In this document: in pieces, positions 52,701 through 62,940 of the stretch
Layout: every line of letters starts with the position of its first letter
Position numbering within the stretch: the stretch's first letter is position 1
Assembly (NCBI GenBank): GCA_949361645.1
Contig: OX442430.1
Coordinates: 6,312,543 to 6,376,542, forward strand
Direction of reading: 5' to 3'
Length of the DNA stretch: 64,000 bases
Source: Spongilla lacustris
Lineage: Eukaryota > Porifera > Demospongiae > Spongillida > Spongillidae
Made by a program: the position numbers and the translations under genes
The notes under the pieces: generated by a model
Databases searched by the model: none
Told to the model about the DNA's origin: nothing
The model's input: only the letters and a program-made list of their open reading frames with translations

Positions 52701-53290
52701 GCAGGTCTACTACAGAGATGCAGTGGGGGCATTTGTGGTGTTTGATGTCACAAGAAGTGCTACTTTCGATGGTGTGCAGTTGCGGAAGAAGGACCTGGAC
52801 AGCAAGGTATTCCTGCCCAATGGCAAATGCATCCCAGCCGTCCTCCTGGCCAACAAGGTATACCACCATGATGTAGTGGTTGGGGGTGGTTGATTAATAA
52901 ACTTTCTGAATCCATAGAGCGATCTTGCAGATAAACGTTTCCTAGGGTACGGTGATAATAATCAGTTAGAGTCATTTTGCAAGGAGAATGGCTTTGAGGG
53001 ATGGTTTGAGACATCAGCCAAAGAAAACATAGGTATTGAAGAAGCAGCAAGGTTCCTGGTGTCCAAGGTTAGTGGGGTAGGGTGGTGTGTGTGTGTGAAT
53101 AATCATGTTGTGGAATAATCAAGGTAAGAGACAGGAGAATGAGATGGTTCTCCAACCTACACACCCCAATCATTTATTGTATCATTCTTTGTTTCAGATC
53201 CTGTTGAACAAGTTCGAACACTCACTACATAAAGTCCCCCTTGACACAGATGACTCTTCACAAAGGAATAATGGGGGCTGCCTTTGTTGA
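49793..53290 (+). CDS. RAB32: Rab GTPase of the RAB32/RAB38 subfamily
   Basis: Six exons join in phase to give 223 residues (human RAB32 has 225): 49793-49960, 50133-50211, 52627-52655 (a 29-bp microexon), 52705-52857, 52918-53067 and 53198-53290. Seen in order: P-loop GDIATGKSS, subfamily signature GVDFALKVLDWD, G3 WDINGQDRSE, FVVFDVTRSATFDGV, LDSKVFLPNG, ETSAKENIGIEEAARFLV and a C-terminal CLC for double geranylgeranylation. RAB32/38 proteins direct traffic to lysosome-related organelles and act at mitochondria-ER contacts and against intracellular pathogens. The base-recognition motif NKSD replaces the usual NKCD. The switch-I threonine before GVDF is methionine (AMLGVDF). If read correctly this would weaken magnesium coordination. 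The start is the in-frame ATG 20 codons before REHTYKVL. Confidence 0.93.
50741..50768. repeat. Poly-C run in a RAB32 intron
   Basis: About 28 C, directly next to the 3' side of the degenerate retroelement in intron 2. Confidence 0.93.
50860..52260 (-). pseudogene. Degenerate reverse-transcriptase-type element in RAB32 intron 2
   Basis: On the minus strand a frame at 51217-51612 has LPVQLGGLGIQSAVQLAPQA, typical of the region after the RT palm in non-LTR-type elements of invertebrates. It is followed by a Cys/His segment (CFGLHCLSCHF, RHTALNNIVHGAL) at 51017-51223 in a shifted frame. Stops and frameshifts break the rest. Upstream fragments continue toward 52260. It is inserted antisense to RAB32. 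Confidence 0.6.
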
Positions 53291-53489
53291 TAACTGATTG
53301 TTATATTTTTCCCCTGATGAGGTCACCTATAATCATGGTATCTATAGATCAGAGGCCACACCCATAAGGATTATTGCTAGGGTGCATATAATGTGCATGT
53401 GTGTGAAAAGAGGAAAGGTCAGAGGGAGGGTGAAAGAAATGAGAGAGCGAAGGGCGGGAGAAAAGGTGGAGAGAGATGTATAGAAGGAG

Positions 53490-54110
53490 GTAAGACAGAA
53501 GAGGGAAATGAGATATGGGGGATACAGTGTGGCTAGTAAACGACAGGAATGTGATTTCAATACCAGTTGGTCCACTGTGCCTGATCAGGTCACCTGGTGA
53601 GCGCACATTGTGATACTGGCGAGAAGAGAGGAGGGATCGAGGAGGTGGGAAGATGAACGGAGGAGCATCATGCATATTGCAACCATATAGTACCACATTT
53701 GTTAAGCTACCAGGAAAATATTGAGGGCGGGGTCCATCTTGCAACGTTTTTCTTGGGGGGGGGGGGGGGGGGGGGGGGGGGGACCATCTCCACACACCCC
53801 CTGGAGACCCATACCTAAGGCTGTCACTGTTGGAATGTCGGCTAATGGGAAAGCAACAGTGCTATGAAAACATATACCCACCCCACTCCACCACTGCACC
53901 TGGGGAAAGTGATGGAAGGAAGCAAATGGCAGAGGGAGGGAGAAGGAAAGTGGAGAAAGTGTGGAGAGATTAATAGGAAGGAGGTAAGACAGGAGAGGGA
54001 AATGAGATATGGGGGTGCAGTGAGGAGGGTGTGTGGCTACTAACCACAGGAACATGATTCCAATACCAGCTGGTCCACTCTGCTTGAATTACTGACCACG
54101 GTGATGCAGG
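53490..54110. repeat. Tandem ~490-bp duplication downstream of RAB32
   Basis: 53430-53580 (GAGGGAAATGAGATATGGGG, ATACCAGTTGGTCCACT) recurs at 53917-54080, and 53680-53890 recurs at 54180-54380. Each unit carries a decayed copy of ACTL6A exon 3. A G-run of 26-27 interrupts the first unit at about 53755-53782. Confidence 0.7.
53660..53910 (-). pseudogene. Decayed copy of ACTL6A exon 3 (second copy)
   Basis: CCACATTTGTTAAGCTACCA through CATACCTAAGGCTGTCACTG parallels 42995-43300 around ACTL6A exon 3. The central ~60 bp of the exon are deleted and a long G-run has been inserted. It retains the intron context on both sides of the exon, so it came from DNA duplication and not from a processed mRNA. 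Confidence 0.65.
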
Positions 54111-54184
54111 TATAATACTGTAGAATGGGGAAGAGGAGAGGAGTGAGGAAGCGAGGAGAGGAACGGAGGAACACCTTGCATATT

Positions 54185-54500
54185 ATACGACTGTAGTACC
54201 AGATTTGTTAAGCTACCATGCAGGAAAATATTTGGGGTGTGGTACACATATCATGCAACATACTCATGCCATCCTTCATGGTGGAGACCCTCCTAGGGGA
54301 CCTATATCTAAGGCTATCACTGTTGGAATGGGAAAGCAGCAATGCTATTACAACATACCCCCACCCCACTCCACCACTCCTCACCAAACCACACCACACC
54401 GCTGCACCAGACCCCCATAGCGTCCCATACTTTGAACTTATCAAAACTTAACGTATGTACAGTTTGTTCTCTCCACATTCCCCCACACCCACACATCCAT
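54185..54500 (-). pseudogene. Decayed copy of ACTL6A exon 3 (third copy)
   Basis: CATGCCATCCTTCATGGTGG (54265 onward) matches the 3' part of ACTL6A exon 3 at 43091-43115. CTATCACTGTTGGAATG matches its 5' part, and the C-rich flank matches intron 2. The middle of the exon is missing. Confidence 0.7.
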
Positions 54501-54810
54501 ACACACACCGTTAACCCTCCTGGTTTCTGTCCTTGTCGTCGCCCCTATAGGTAATACATTGCTTATTATGCAAAAAAAAATTTACCTTAGGAGTATTTGG
54601 ATAAATAGAATGATCATTTGAAATGCTGAAGGATCAAGCAGGACATATTGACAACATCCTTAATTAAGTGTCACCATACCGTACCTTGCCATATATACCA
54701 TACACGTGAGTTGTCATCAGATAGTTATTTTGGTAAATTCAACTGTGGTGTACCGCAACATTTAGAATATCACACAGGTTTTTTGAAGCCAAGTGTTGTC
54801 TTTCTTACAG

Positions 54811-54943
54811 GATACCCACCATGCATGGTGTCCTTCCTAAGTGATGTTAGAACATGTCAGCAGTGGTCTATGATGACCTGGTCTTCATGATGGGAGGTGT
54901 GGACATGGCCAGAGCTGAGTGGTGTGCCAGCATCAATGACCTG
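54811..54943 (+). pseudogene. Isolated kelch-like exon relic
   Basis: A good acceptor (TTTCTTACAG) and donor (CTG|GTGAGC) bound 133 bp. From 54854 one frame reads SAVVYDDLVFMMGGVD, the beta-strand and GG pattern of a kelch repeat. The upstream half of the same exon is open only in another frame, so a frameshift is likely. No other kelch exon is nearby. Confidence 0.4.
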
Positions 54944-55079
54944 GTGAGCCACTGGTTACCTCAGCATATGATGTGTCATGCACCCAAAAATCATAGATCA
55001 GTAGTCTGTTTCTTTAACGGTTTGTTTATCAGTACCCAAAGACAAATTTTTTCACAAACAAAATAAATAAATAAATAAA

Positions 55080-55371
55080 ATACTTTAGTTGATCTTTCAC
55101 CTCTGCTCATGCTATCAGTTGATTTGAAGTATCAGTATGTTTGGAGGGAAGTCAATCTCACCACCAAATTTCTAAGTAATCATATTGTGTGATAAGACAT
55201 ATGTTATGTAATGTATATCAGTGTCAGTCTTACAGGGAAATGTATTAAATGGTAGTATATCTGATATATGTTTATGCATATGAAAAAAAAAATTAACACA
55301 TGCCAGCCGGACTGTTGCCGAGCAACAAAGAGAAAGCTGCAGTGCCTTAGTTTAGGGACGTATCACGATCC
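55080..55371. other. Non-coding spacer before the TIR cluster
   Basis: Contains the CTTTAGTTGATCTTTCACCT block also found near 45090. No gene. Confidence 0.5.
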
Positions 55372-55523
55372 TTACCTTATTAGGCATATATCTTTGTCTT
55401 TTTTTCTGTATGAAGAGCAGTTACGTTTAATGACTAAATGAGTTGCGTGTAGGTCTGAGTCAAAGTGAGTCAGTGTGAAATTTCCCATGATCAAAAATTT
55501 AACTCTCTTTATCAAAGGTTTGT
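55372..55523 (-). other. Conserved frame downstream of TIR copy A
   Basis: A minus-strand frame after an AG acceptor reads DKPLIKRVKFLIMGN and then FDSDLHATHLVIK. A related frame, DKPLKSRANNN then IDSDLHVVFIK, lies at the same place downstream of copy B (57584-57796). Flanking non-coding sequence is also similar. This may be an alternative last exon, or the relic of an older gene portion. Confidence 0.35.
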
Positions 55524-55731
55524 CTGATAATACATTAGCACCTACTAAAAGATGCAAACCAGTCCCACATGAACAGTCATTTATACAAGTTGAAAAGAAC
55601 CACTTATAGAGTAACTGTTTCACAATCATAGGCAGGTACACAACACTATAATATGAAATTGTCATGATATAAATACCATTTTCTTGAATGTGGCTCAAAC
55701 ACAAGACGACACATGATATATGCCTTTAGCT

Positions 55732-57215
55732 CTAAGTTTTATGTTGTTCGTATGCAGCACATTCAGGACATTGGGGTCCACATGTTGGTCCACAGTAGCC
55801 ATCATGACATAGCAAAAACGATGACATGGGTTGCACCCCAAAGTACCTTCCGCAGTAATAATGACCTGAACGTCCCTTTTGTCTAGTTGGCAAGGCACGG
55901 ATGTTGCATTCAGGACACTGCGGCCCTTTATCTGGTCCACAGTAGCCAGTATGGCCTAGGCATTGCACCCCAAAGTACTTCCCACAGTAATATACACCTG
56001 TTGCTTTATTTGGTTGTTCGCTTCCATCTGCAAAGACTATAAGAATGTGCAACATTTACACATGCAAGATAACATTTATTAAAACCAACCCACTAACTGA
56101 TTTTGCTATATCTCAAATATTTATTAAAGCTGATTATTAACCTAGCTGCCTGCTATATCTTCACAGACCTGAATCAGAAGCAGAGGGCGTGGCTTTGAAA
56201 GAGGATGCAGCTTCAAAAGTGGGTGTGGCACTTGTCCCAAGAGAGGAGGGCACAGGACTCCTCTGCACTTGATGCACATTGTATATTGGGAAGGGAGGGA
56301 TGGAAGAAGGAAAGGTTTAATTAACCATCAACTTAACACTGGTCATGGAGAACGCTTGAATCTATGGACAAAACTTCACCCAATCCTAAAATTTGGAAGT
56401 AATCAATGGCAAATAGACATTTGCACATATACATGTACATGTATATGTGTGTGTGTGCATTTGCGTGCGATGTTAACTGATATAATATACTTTGTGACCA
56501 AGATAAATTTGACAAGATACACAATAGCCAATGTCAGCTATTGTTCTTTAGAGCTTGTACATGTTCAAGGAGGATCCTAGTCAATTTTCTACTGGGTAAA
56601 CACTCGTGACCTCTTTTCATATTAAATTCTATTCTACATTTCCCTTCTTTCAATGACGTTTATTACCCATAAAGCCTGCCAACCTCATTGACTTCCTACT
56701 CAGGAGTTGTTACGTTGCCCGGACTAAACTAAGCATCGATCAATGTGTCATGTAGAAGCTCTAGGCTAGGTCTAACAGCAATGTTTGCTGGCCTATATGT
56801 ATTGTCATTGTTACGTACCTTTCTCTTTCAATCCTTCGATCAGCTTATACAAGGATGCGCCATAATTGTCTATTCGCGGCCGGAACATGGACCAGTTGAC
56901 TTCGCTGATGCCCATGCCCGTGTCGCTAGCTCCGAAGCCGTCGACCTTCTCGAAGATGACGGGGAAAGTTAACTTCTGATCGCTGACGGCAGTATACAGC
57001 TCGCTCGAACAGAATCGCGAGTTGACGTACTTTTTCGTGATGATGGCGATGAGCGCTCGGCACTGATGCAGGCCCCTTGCGCTGTCGATAACGCCGTCAT
57101 CCACGTCCAGCCACACGCCGAAGCCGTGGCGTTCCAGGTCGCGTTTTAGCTGCGTGACGAACTGTATCACTTCGGGTTCTCTGCCGTAGCTTAGGAAGAT
57201 ATCCTTGGTCGACAT
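55732..57215 (-). CDS. TIR-domain protein, copy A, with two Cys-rich repeats
   Basis: Three exons join in phase to give 263 residues: 56819-57215, 56169-56267 and 55732-56027. Exon 1 is a TIR domain: DIFLSYGREPEV, GFGVWLDVDD, CRALIAIITKKYVNS, RFCSSEL with the catalytic-type Glu, then FPVIFEKVD. Exon 2 is a Ser/Pro/Thr linker. Exon 3 has two CGKYFGVQ...GYCGP...GPQCPEC repeats. TIR domains assemble in innate immune signalling, and those with a conserved Glu can cleave NAD+. The role here is inferred. There is no signal peptide or membrane helix, so it should be cytosolic. The αB/BB-loop segment is several residues shorter than usual. Closely related to copy B, 0.75 kb upstream on the same strand. 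Confidence 0.82.
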
Positions 57216-57583
57216 CTACATGTATGGCTTATTTATATAATGTAATACAGGGGCGGATTTGGGGGGCCAACCGCCAACATGAATAATTAATTACATTAGC
57301 CAGCGCATTTATACCGCGTATTATACGACATGTATATGTATTTGCTACACACGCGCGTAGCTTCATCCACTGATAATAAAGTAGAGTAAATGAAAACGGC
57401 CGGAGGCAATCGCTCCGTTAAGTTCTGGTTTCCATGTAGCCGCCCTAGGCCCTATTTTATTACTTAGTGTCCATTGACAAGGTCCTAACGCGCATGCGCT
57501 AGCCATTTGTAAAATGAATGAAAATCGCTTTAACTAGAGTGGGTAAGAGGCTAATATTGTCATGTAAGCTGGTAATTATCTTC
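57216..57583. promoter_or_regulatory. Spacer upstream of TIR copy A
   Basis: No coding sequence. A TATATAAATA-like box lies on the minus strand about 57228-57241, very close to the ATG. A block near 57249 (CAGGGGCGGAT) resembles the terminus of a common invertebrate MITE type. Confidence 0.4.
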
Positions 57584-57796
57584 TCAAGGGTCTAGTTTAG
57601 GACTGAACATATCATCAGTGATCTTTAACTCTTTAATCCATGCGAAATAGGCTCCTTCTTCCGTATGCACCTCAACTGAAGCACATTTAACTTTAATGAA
57701 TACAACATGTAGGTCTGAGTCAATGTAAGTATGAACCTTTCCGTGGATGACAATGCATCCCGCATTATTATTGGCTCTGCTTTTCAATGGTTTGTC
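57584..57796 (-). other. Conserved frame downstream of TIR copy B
   Basis: A 71-codon frame follows a TATAG acceptor. It reads DKPLKSRANNNAGC, GKVHTYIDSDLHVVFIKV, HTEEGAYFAWIKEL and ends SPKLDP-stop. It is homologous to 55372-55523 beyond copy A and more complete. No donor in copy B obviously joins to it, because the Cys-rich exon ends in its own stop at 57969. Confidence 0.4.
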
Positions 57797-57968
57797 CTAT
57801 AATATTAACACCTACTGAAAGTCCCACCACTTTTATACAAAAGTTGAAAATTAGCACTCATCTTAGAAACTGATTCACCACCATAAGTAAGTACACAACA
57901 CTAAAATCAGAGCTATAGGCAAATATCATGTGTCTTGTCTTACATTTAAGTCACAATCACTAAGACAA

Positions 57969-59678
57969 TCATGACTGTTTCGAACTATGCGCACATTCAG
58001 GACATTGCGGTCCATTAGTTGGTCCACAGTAGCCATCATGACCTGGAGATTGCACACCAAAGTACTTCCCACAGTAAAATAGACCTGTTGTTCCCTTCTT
58101 TCTAGTTGGCAAGGCATGTCTTTTGCATTCAGGACATTGCGGTCCATTAGTTGGTCCACAGTAGCCATCATGACCTGGAGATTGCACCCCAAAGTACTTC
58201 CCACAGTAATATAGACCTGTTATTCCCTCCTTTCTAGTTGGCAGGGCATGTTCTTTGCATTCAGGACATTGTGGTCCATTAGTTGGTCCACAGTAGCCAT
58301 CATGACGTGGAGATTGCACACCAAAGTACTTCCCACAGTAAAATAGACCTGTTGTTCCCTTCTTTCTAGTTGGCAAGGCATGTCTTTTGCATTCAGGACA
58401 TTGCGGTCCATTAGTTGGTCCACAGTAGCCATCATGACCTAGATATTGCACCCCAAAGTACTTCCCACAGTAATATAGACCTGTTGTTCCCTCCTTTCTT
58501 GTTGGCAAGGCATGTTCTTTGCATTCAGGACATTGCGGTCCATTAGTTGGTCCACAGTAGCCATCATGACCTAGATATTTCACCCCAAAGTACTTCCCAC
58601 AGTAATATAGACCTGTTATTCCCTCCTTTCTAGTTGGCAGGGCATGTTCTTTGCATTCAGGACATTGTGGTCCATTAGTTGGTCCACAGTAGCCATCATG
58701 ATGTGGAGATTGCACCCCAAAGTACTTCCCACAGTAAAATAGACCTGTTGTTCCCTTCTTTCTAGTTGGCAAGGCATGTCTTTTGCATTCAGGACATTGT
58801 GGTCCATTAGTTGGTCCACAGTAGCCATCATGACCTGGATGTTGCACCCCAAAGTACTTCCCACAGTAATATAGACCTGTTGTTCCCTTCTTTCTAGTTG
58901 GCAAGGTATGTCTTTTGCATTCAGGACATTGTGGTCCATTAGTTGGTCCACAGTAGCCATCATGATCTGGATGTTGCACCCCAAAGTACTTCCCACAGTA
59001 ATATAGACCTGTTGTTCCCTTCTTTCTAGTTGGCAAGGTATGTCTTTTGCATTCAGGACATTGTGGTCCATTAGTTGGTCCACAGTAGCCATCATGACCT
59101 GGATATTGCACCCCAAAGTACTTCCCACAGAAAAATTTGGTTGGTTGTTTGTTTTCCTTTGTTATTACTCCTACAAATGGTAAGAATTTGCAACATTTAC
59201 ACATGCGAGGACTTTATTAAACCAACCCATGCAAATATAAAAGCATGTAACTAAAGCTGATTATCAACTTTCACAAACCTGAAGTACCAGTGGTCACAGA
59301 AGCAGCTGGAAAGATCTCAGAATACTTGAGAGGAGGAGTAGGGGGACTGGGGACTGTGATGGGTGACCTCACACAATCAATGAGTGAGGGCATGGTTTGA
59401 AAGGAGGATGCAGCTTTATAGGTGGGTGGGGCAGTTGTCCCAAGAAAAGAGGGTACTATTATATATTGGAAGGAAGGTCAATCAAGCCAAATGAATCAGT
59501 AATTATAAAGAAATGAGTGGAAAGTTTAGTTAACCCTCAACTTACATTGGTCATGAAGATAGTTTGAATCTTTGGACAAAACTGAACCCAATCCTGGAAT
59601 TTTTTAATGGTGATTGTGTGTATATATGCATGCATGTGCATTCGTGGGTGTGTGTGTGCCATGTGTGGTGTGTGTGTG

Positions 59679-59709
<31 letters not shown>

Positions 59710-59719
59710 ATGTGTGTGT

Positions 59720-59760
<41 letters not shown>

Positions 59761-60893
59761 ATGTGTGTGTGCAATAACAATTGATATGTTTTATGACTAG
59801 CGGAAAGAGGACATTTTCTCCATACTATACGGTCCTCAATCAAGTATACTCTAGAGGCCAAACATTGCGACCAAAATGCCTCCCCTACTTATTGAATAGA
59901 TCTCCTACAAAGCTGCGGTATAGGAGATAAGTGTGCAGTAGGATGCACATGTCCACACCTATTTGGTAAAACAGCAAATAATAATTATATACTAACGAAC
60001 TCAACTACCGCTCGGAGTTGCATTACTGTATTTCTTTCAGCCCCAGTAAAATTCCAAACACAAAAACAATGCAAACCACAACATAGCTCAAAGAGTGTTT
60101 CACTGCATGATCCCATAAAGAGGAGCCCCATTTTCAAAACAGTAACCCAGGCCACTCCTGGGTTTTTGACCCTCACCTCAACTACATGTATAACCATTTC
60201 TAATTACCGGATATTTCTAATTACCGGATATTTGTTATATGGGTAATAATGCCTTGGATGCTTGCCAGAGGTATTCGCCAAGATAAAAGTTTGTTTTGTC
60301 ATAGATAGCCGGTACGGCCCGGTAGTTTTTGCCTTGTTTGCGTGGGTGTTGTTTGCTAATTTGCAAGCCAATTTCGATGCGTTTCTCGTTACGCGACGCA
60401 GCGTGACGTATGACGCAAGTCCTATGTCATAGGCAAGGGTGTGGCCATGTAAAAGCGCTAACATATGTGCCTACGTATGTTACGTACCTTTCTCTGTCAA
60501 TCCTTCGATCAGCTTATACAAGGATGCACCATAATCGTCTATTCGCGGCCGGAACATTGACCAGTTGATTCCACTGATGACGTACTTTACACCCATGCCC
60601 GTGTCGCTAGCTCCGAAGTCTACCTCCTCGAAGATGACGGGGAAGATTAACTTCTGATCGCTGACGGCAGTGTACAGCTCGCTCGAACAGAATCGCGAGT
60701 TGACGTACTTTTTCGTGATGATGGCGATGAGCGCTCGGCACTGATGCAGACCCCTTGCGCTGTCTATAACGGCGTCATCCACGTCCAGCCACACGCCAAA
60801 GCCGTGGCTTTCCAGGTCGCGTTTTAGCTGCGTGACGAACTGTATCACTTCGGGTTCCCTGCCGTAGCTTAGAAAGATATCCTTGGTCGACAT
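57969..60893 (-). CDS. TIR-domain protein, copy B, with nine Cys-rich repeats
   Basis: Three exons join in phase to give 594 residues: 60488-60893 (TIR), 59279-59455 (linker) and 57969-59170 (repeats). The TIR is nearly identical to copy A: DIFLSYGREPEV, WLDVDDAVIDSARG, IITKKYVNSRFCSSEL, FPVIFEEVD. The linker is Pro/Ser-rich (TVPSPPTPPLKYSE). Exon 3 has nine 44-residue repeats of C-x14-C-x7-C-x2-C with an HDG motif, spaced by LPTRKKGTTGL or LPTRKEGITGL. The ninth ends in the stop codon. Four Cys and one His per unit suggest zinc binding or a disulphide-free Cys knot. No signal or membrane segment, so cytosolic. I infer a multivalent binding array attached to a TIR signalling or NADase head. 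The family name of the repeat is unknown to me. Confidence 0.85.
57975..59150 (-). repeat. Nine tandem 132-bp coding repeats of TIR copy B
   Basis: Each 132-bp unit encodes one Cys-rich repeat, and units differ at few bases. Two subtypes, KRH...KKGTTGL and KEH...KEGITGL/KEGTTGL, come in partly alternating order. This suggests that blocks of two or three units were duplicated. Confidence 0.95.
59456..60487 (-). other. Intron 1 of TIR copy B
   Basis: About 1 kb, containing a (GT)n tract (59640-59772). A segment at 59805-60090 recurs at 63275-63560 in the copy C region. A direct duplication TTTCTAATTACCGGATAT lies at 60197-60231. No gene. Confidence 0.7.
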
Positions 60894-62530
60894 CTACTGT
60901 GTACATGTACATCAATATTAATGTAGCACAGGAATTTGGTGTGGGGGTCATGTATACACATGTAGGCGTTTTGTCACATGACAATGAATGTTGAAGCTGT
61001 AAGCAAATTTAAACTCTAAAAACTCTCAACAAATTAAAAGGAAGTATTAATGGTTCGACTTAATAGAAGGAGAGAAAATGCCATACACTACTTTTTTAGA
61101 CAATGTAGGATGCAATAGGGATCATTATCTTTTACCACATTGTCTTGTATAATGCACAATCTTAATCAATCGCAGACTATGACAGCATAATTGGATCACC
61201 ATCTCAGTACCGCATGCATGTATCGCAATGCATGCATGCATGCATGCACGGATATGCATGCCTGCACGGATAATGCTTGTAACCAGTGAAATGAACAAGA
61301 AAAGCGTTGAAATTGTAACTGATCATGAGCGTTGTCCGAGGTTAATTACCAGGCTGGGAATAGAGTCCTATATAAAAATCGGCTAGCTTTTCCATGTATA
61401 TTGTCGTATAAGCATTGAAACAGACAACCACTGTGAAAGTAACGCCGCGAGTGCTACTGACAAAGAGAATGACATGAGGCATATCCCACGCGGCAAGTAT
61501 ACCACTGGGTTCGAGCAAGGAATGGAATTAATAGTTAAAGTATAGACAATATATTGCATTGTGTGCACGCATGATTTCTGAATGTTTGGTCTATGCATAC
61601 TCTATAGCACGCAGAAGTCCCAGAGCTGGTTTGACTTTCTTCGCGTATATGGGTAAACTGCGCATGCACTTCTAAGCATTCATTAGCAGCGGTATCTTGC
61701 ACCGTATTGTCTTGCATAATGCATACTTAATTAATCCAGACTATGACAGCATAATTGGACCACCATCGCATGCATGCACGGATAATGCTCGTAACTAGTA
61801 AAATGAACATGAAAAGCGTGCATGGAAATTGTAACGGCTGAGCATTTTCCGAGGTTACCAGAGAGTCCTATAAAAATCGGCGAGCTTTTTCATGTACTGT
61901 ATATTGCCATAACCACTTTGAAAGTAATGCCGCGAGTGCTACTGACAAAGAGAATGACATGAGGCATATCCCACATGGCACGACACATCAAGTATTATAG
62001 ATCCACTCAGTGGGTTCGAGCAAGGATTGTAATAGTTAATTATTCTTGGTTCGAGCTACTAAGTATACAACATATTGCATGTGTGCACGCATGATTTCTG
62101 AATGTTTGGTCCATACTCTAGCATGCAGAAGTCCCTATCAGCATGCGTATAAATAACTGACTTTTCAATCGATGCATGCGTGGGCGTACCGAAGTAGTTT
62201 AGTAGTGCCACACCCTCTTGGCACGCTGTATTATGAATTAATTTTTTAATTAAATCAATGTTACATATGCACGTGAGCAAACGTTTCGTGCATAAACTAT
62301 TGAATAGATGATTTTATAATATCTTGCGTCATCTTTTTAAAATATACAAATATGAATAAATTATGCGTGGTTGAAATTAATTTATTTGTCTTGATTTTAG
62401 TAAAAGGGTGCTTAATGATAGTTTCATATTATAATCAAATCGATTTTTAGAGTATATTTTAAACATCTTTGAAATTCAATGTGGAATAAAAATAATAAAA
62501 AACAGGATGACTGCGTATGTATGGGCCATT
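60894..62530. other. Upstream region of TIR copy B with a local direct duplication
   Basis: A block at about 61140-61620 recurs at 61705-62130 with small indels. Markers are GACTATGACAGCATAATTGG, GAGAATGACATGAGGCATAT and CACGCATGATTTCTGAATGT, in the same order. A CATG-rich palindromic stretch lies at 61213-61262. No coding sequence is supported. Confidence 0.6.
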
Positions 62531-62534
62531 TCTG

Positions 62535-62940
62535 GATATGCATTGCAGTCCATTATCTGGTCCACAGTAGCCATCATGACCTAGGCATTGCACCCCAAAG
62601 TACTTCCCACAGTAAAATTTGGTTGGTTGTTTGTTTTCTTACTCCTGCAAATGGTAAGGATCCACAGCATTTACACATGCGAGAACTTTATTAAAGCCAA
62701 CTCATGCATATTAATCAAAGAATTTACTAAGCTGACTATTAACTTTCACAAACCTGAAGCCGGTACCAATGGTCCCAGAAGCAACTGGAAAGTCCTCAGA
62801 ATACTAGGGAGGAGGAGAAGGGGGGGGGGGTGGAGATTGTGGACCTCACACAATCACTCTTGAGTGAGGGCATGGTTTGAAAGGAGGATGCAGATTCATA
62901 GATGGGTGGGGCAGTTGTCCCAAGACAGTAGGGTACTACT
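62535..62940 (-). pseudogene. Decayed TIR-family copy C (linker and one Cys-rich repeat)
   Basis: 62541-62630 encodes part of one repeat (KFYCGKYFGVQCLGHDGYCG), then diverges after LQC. Its acceptor side lacks 8 bp relative to copy B, which breaks the frame. 62752-62936 matches the linker exon of copies A and B, with a G-run insertion and other changes. No TIR exon is found in the remaining 1 kb of the window. Confidence 0.75.
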
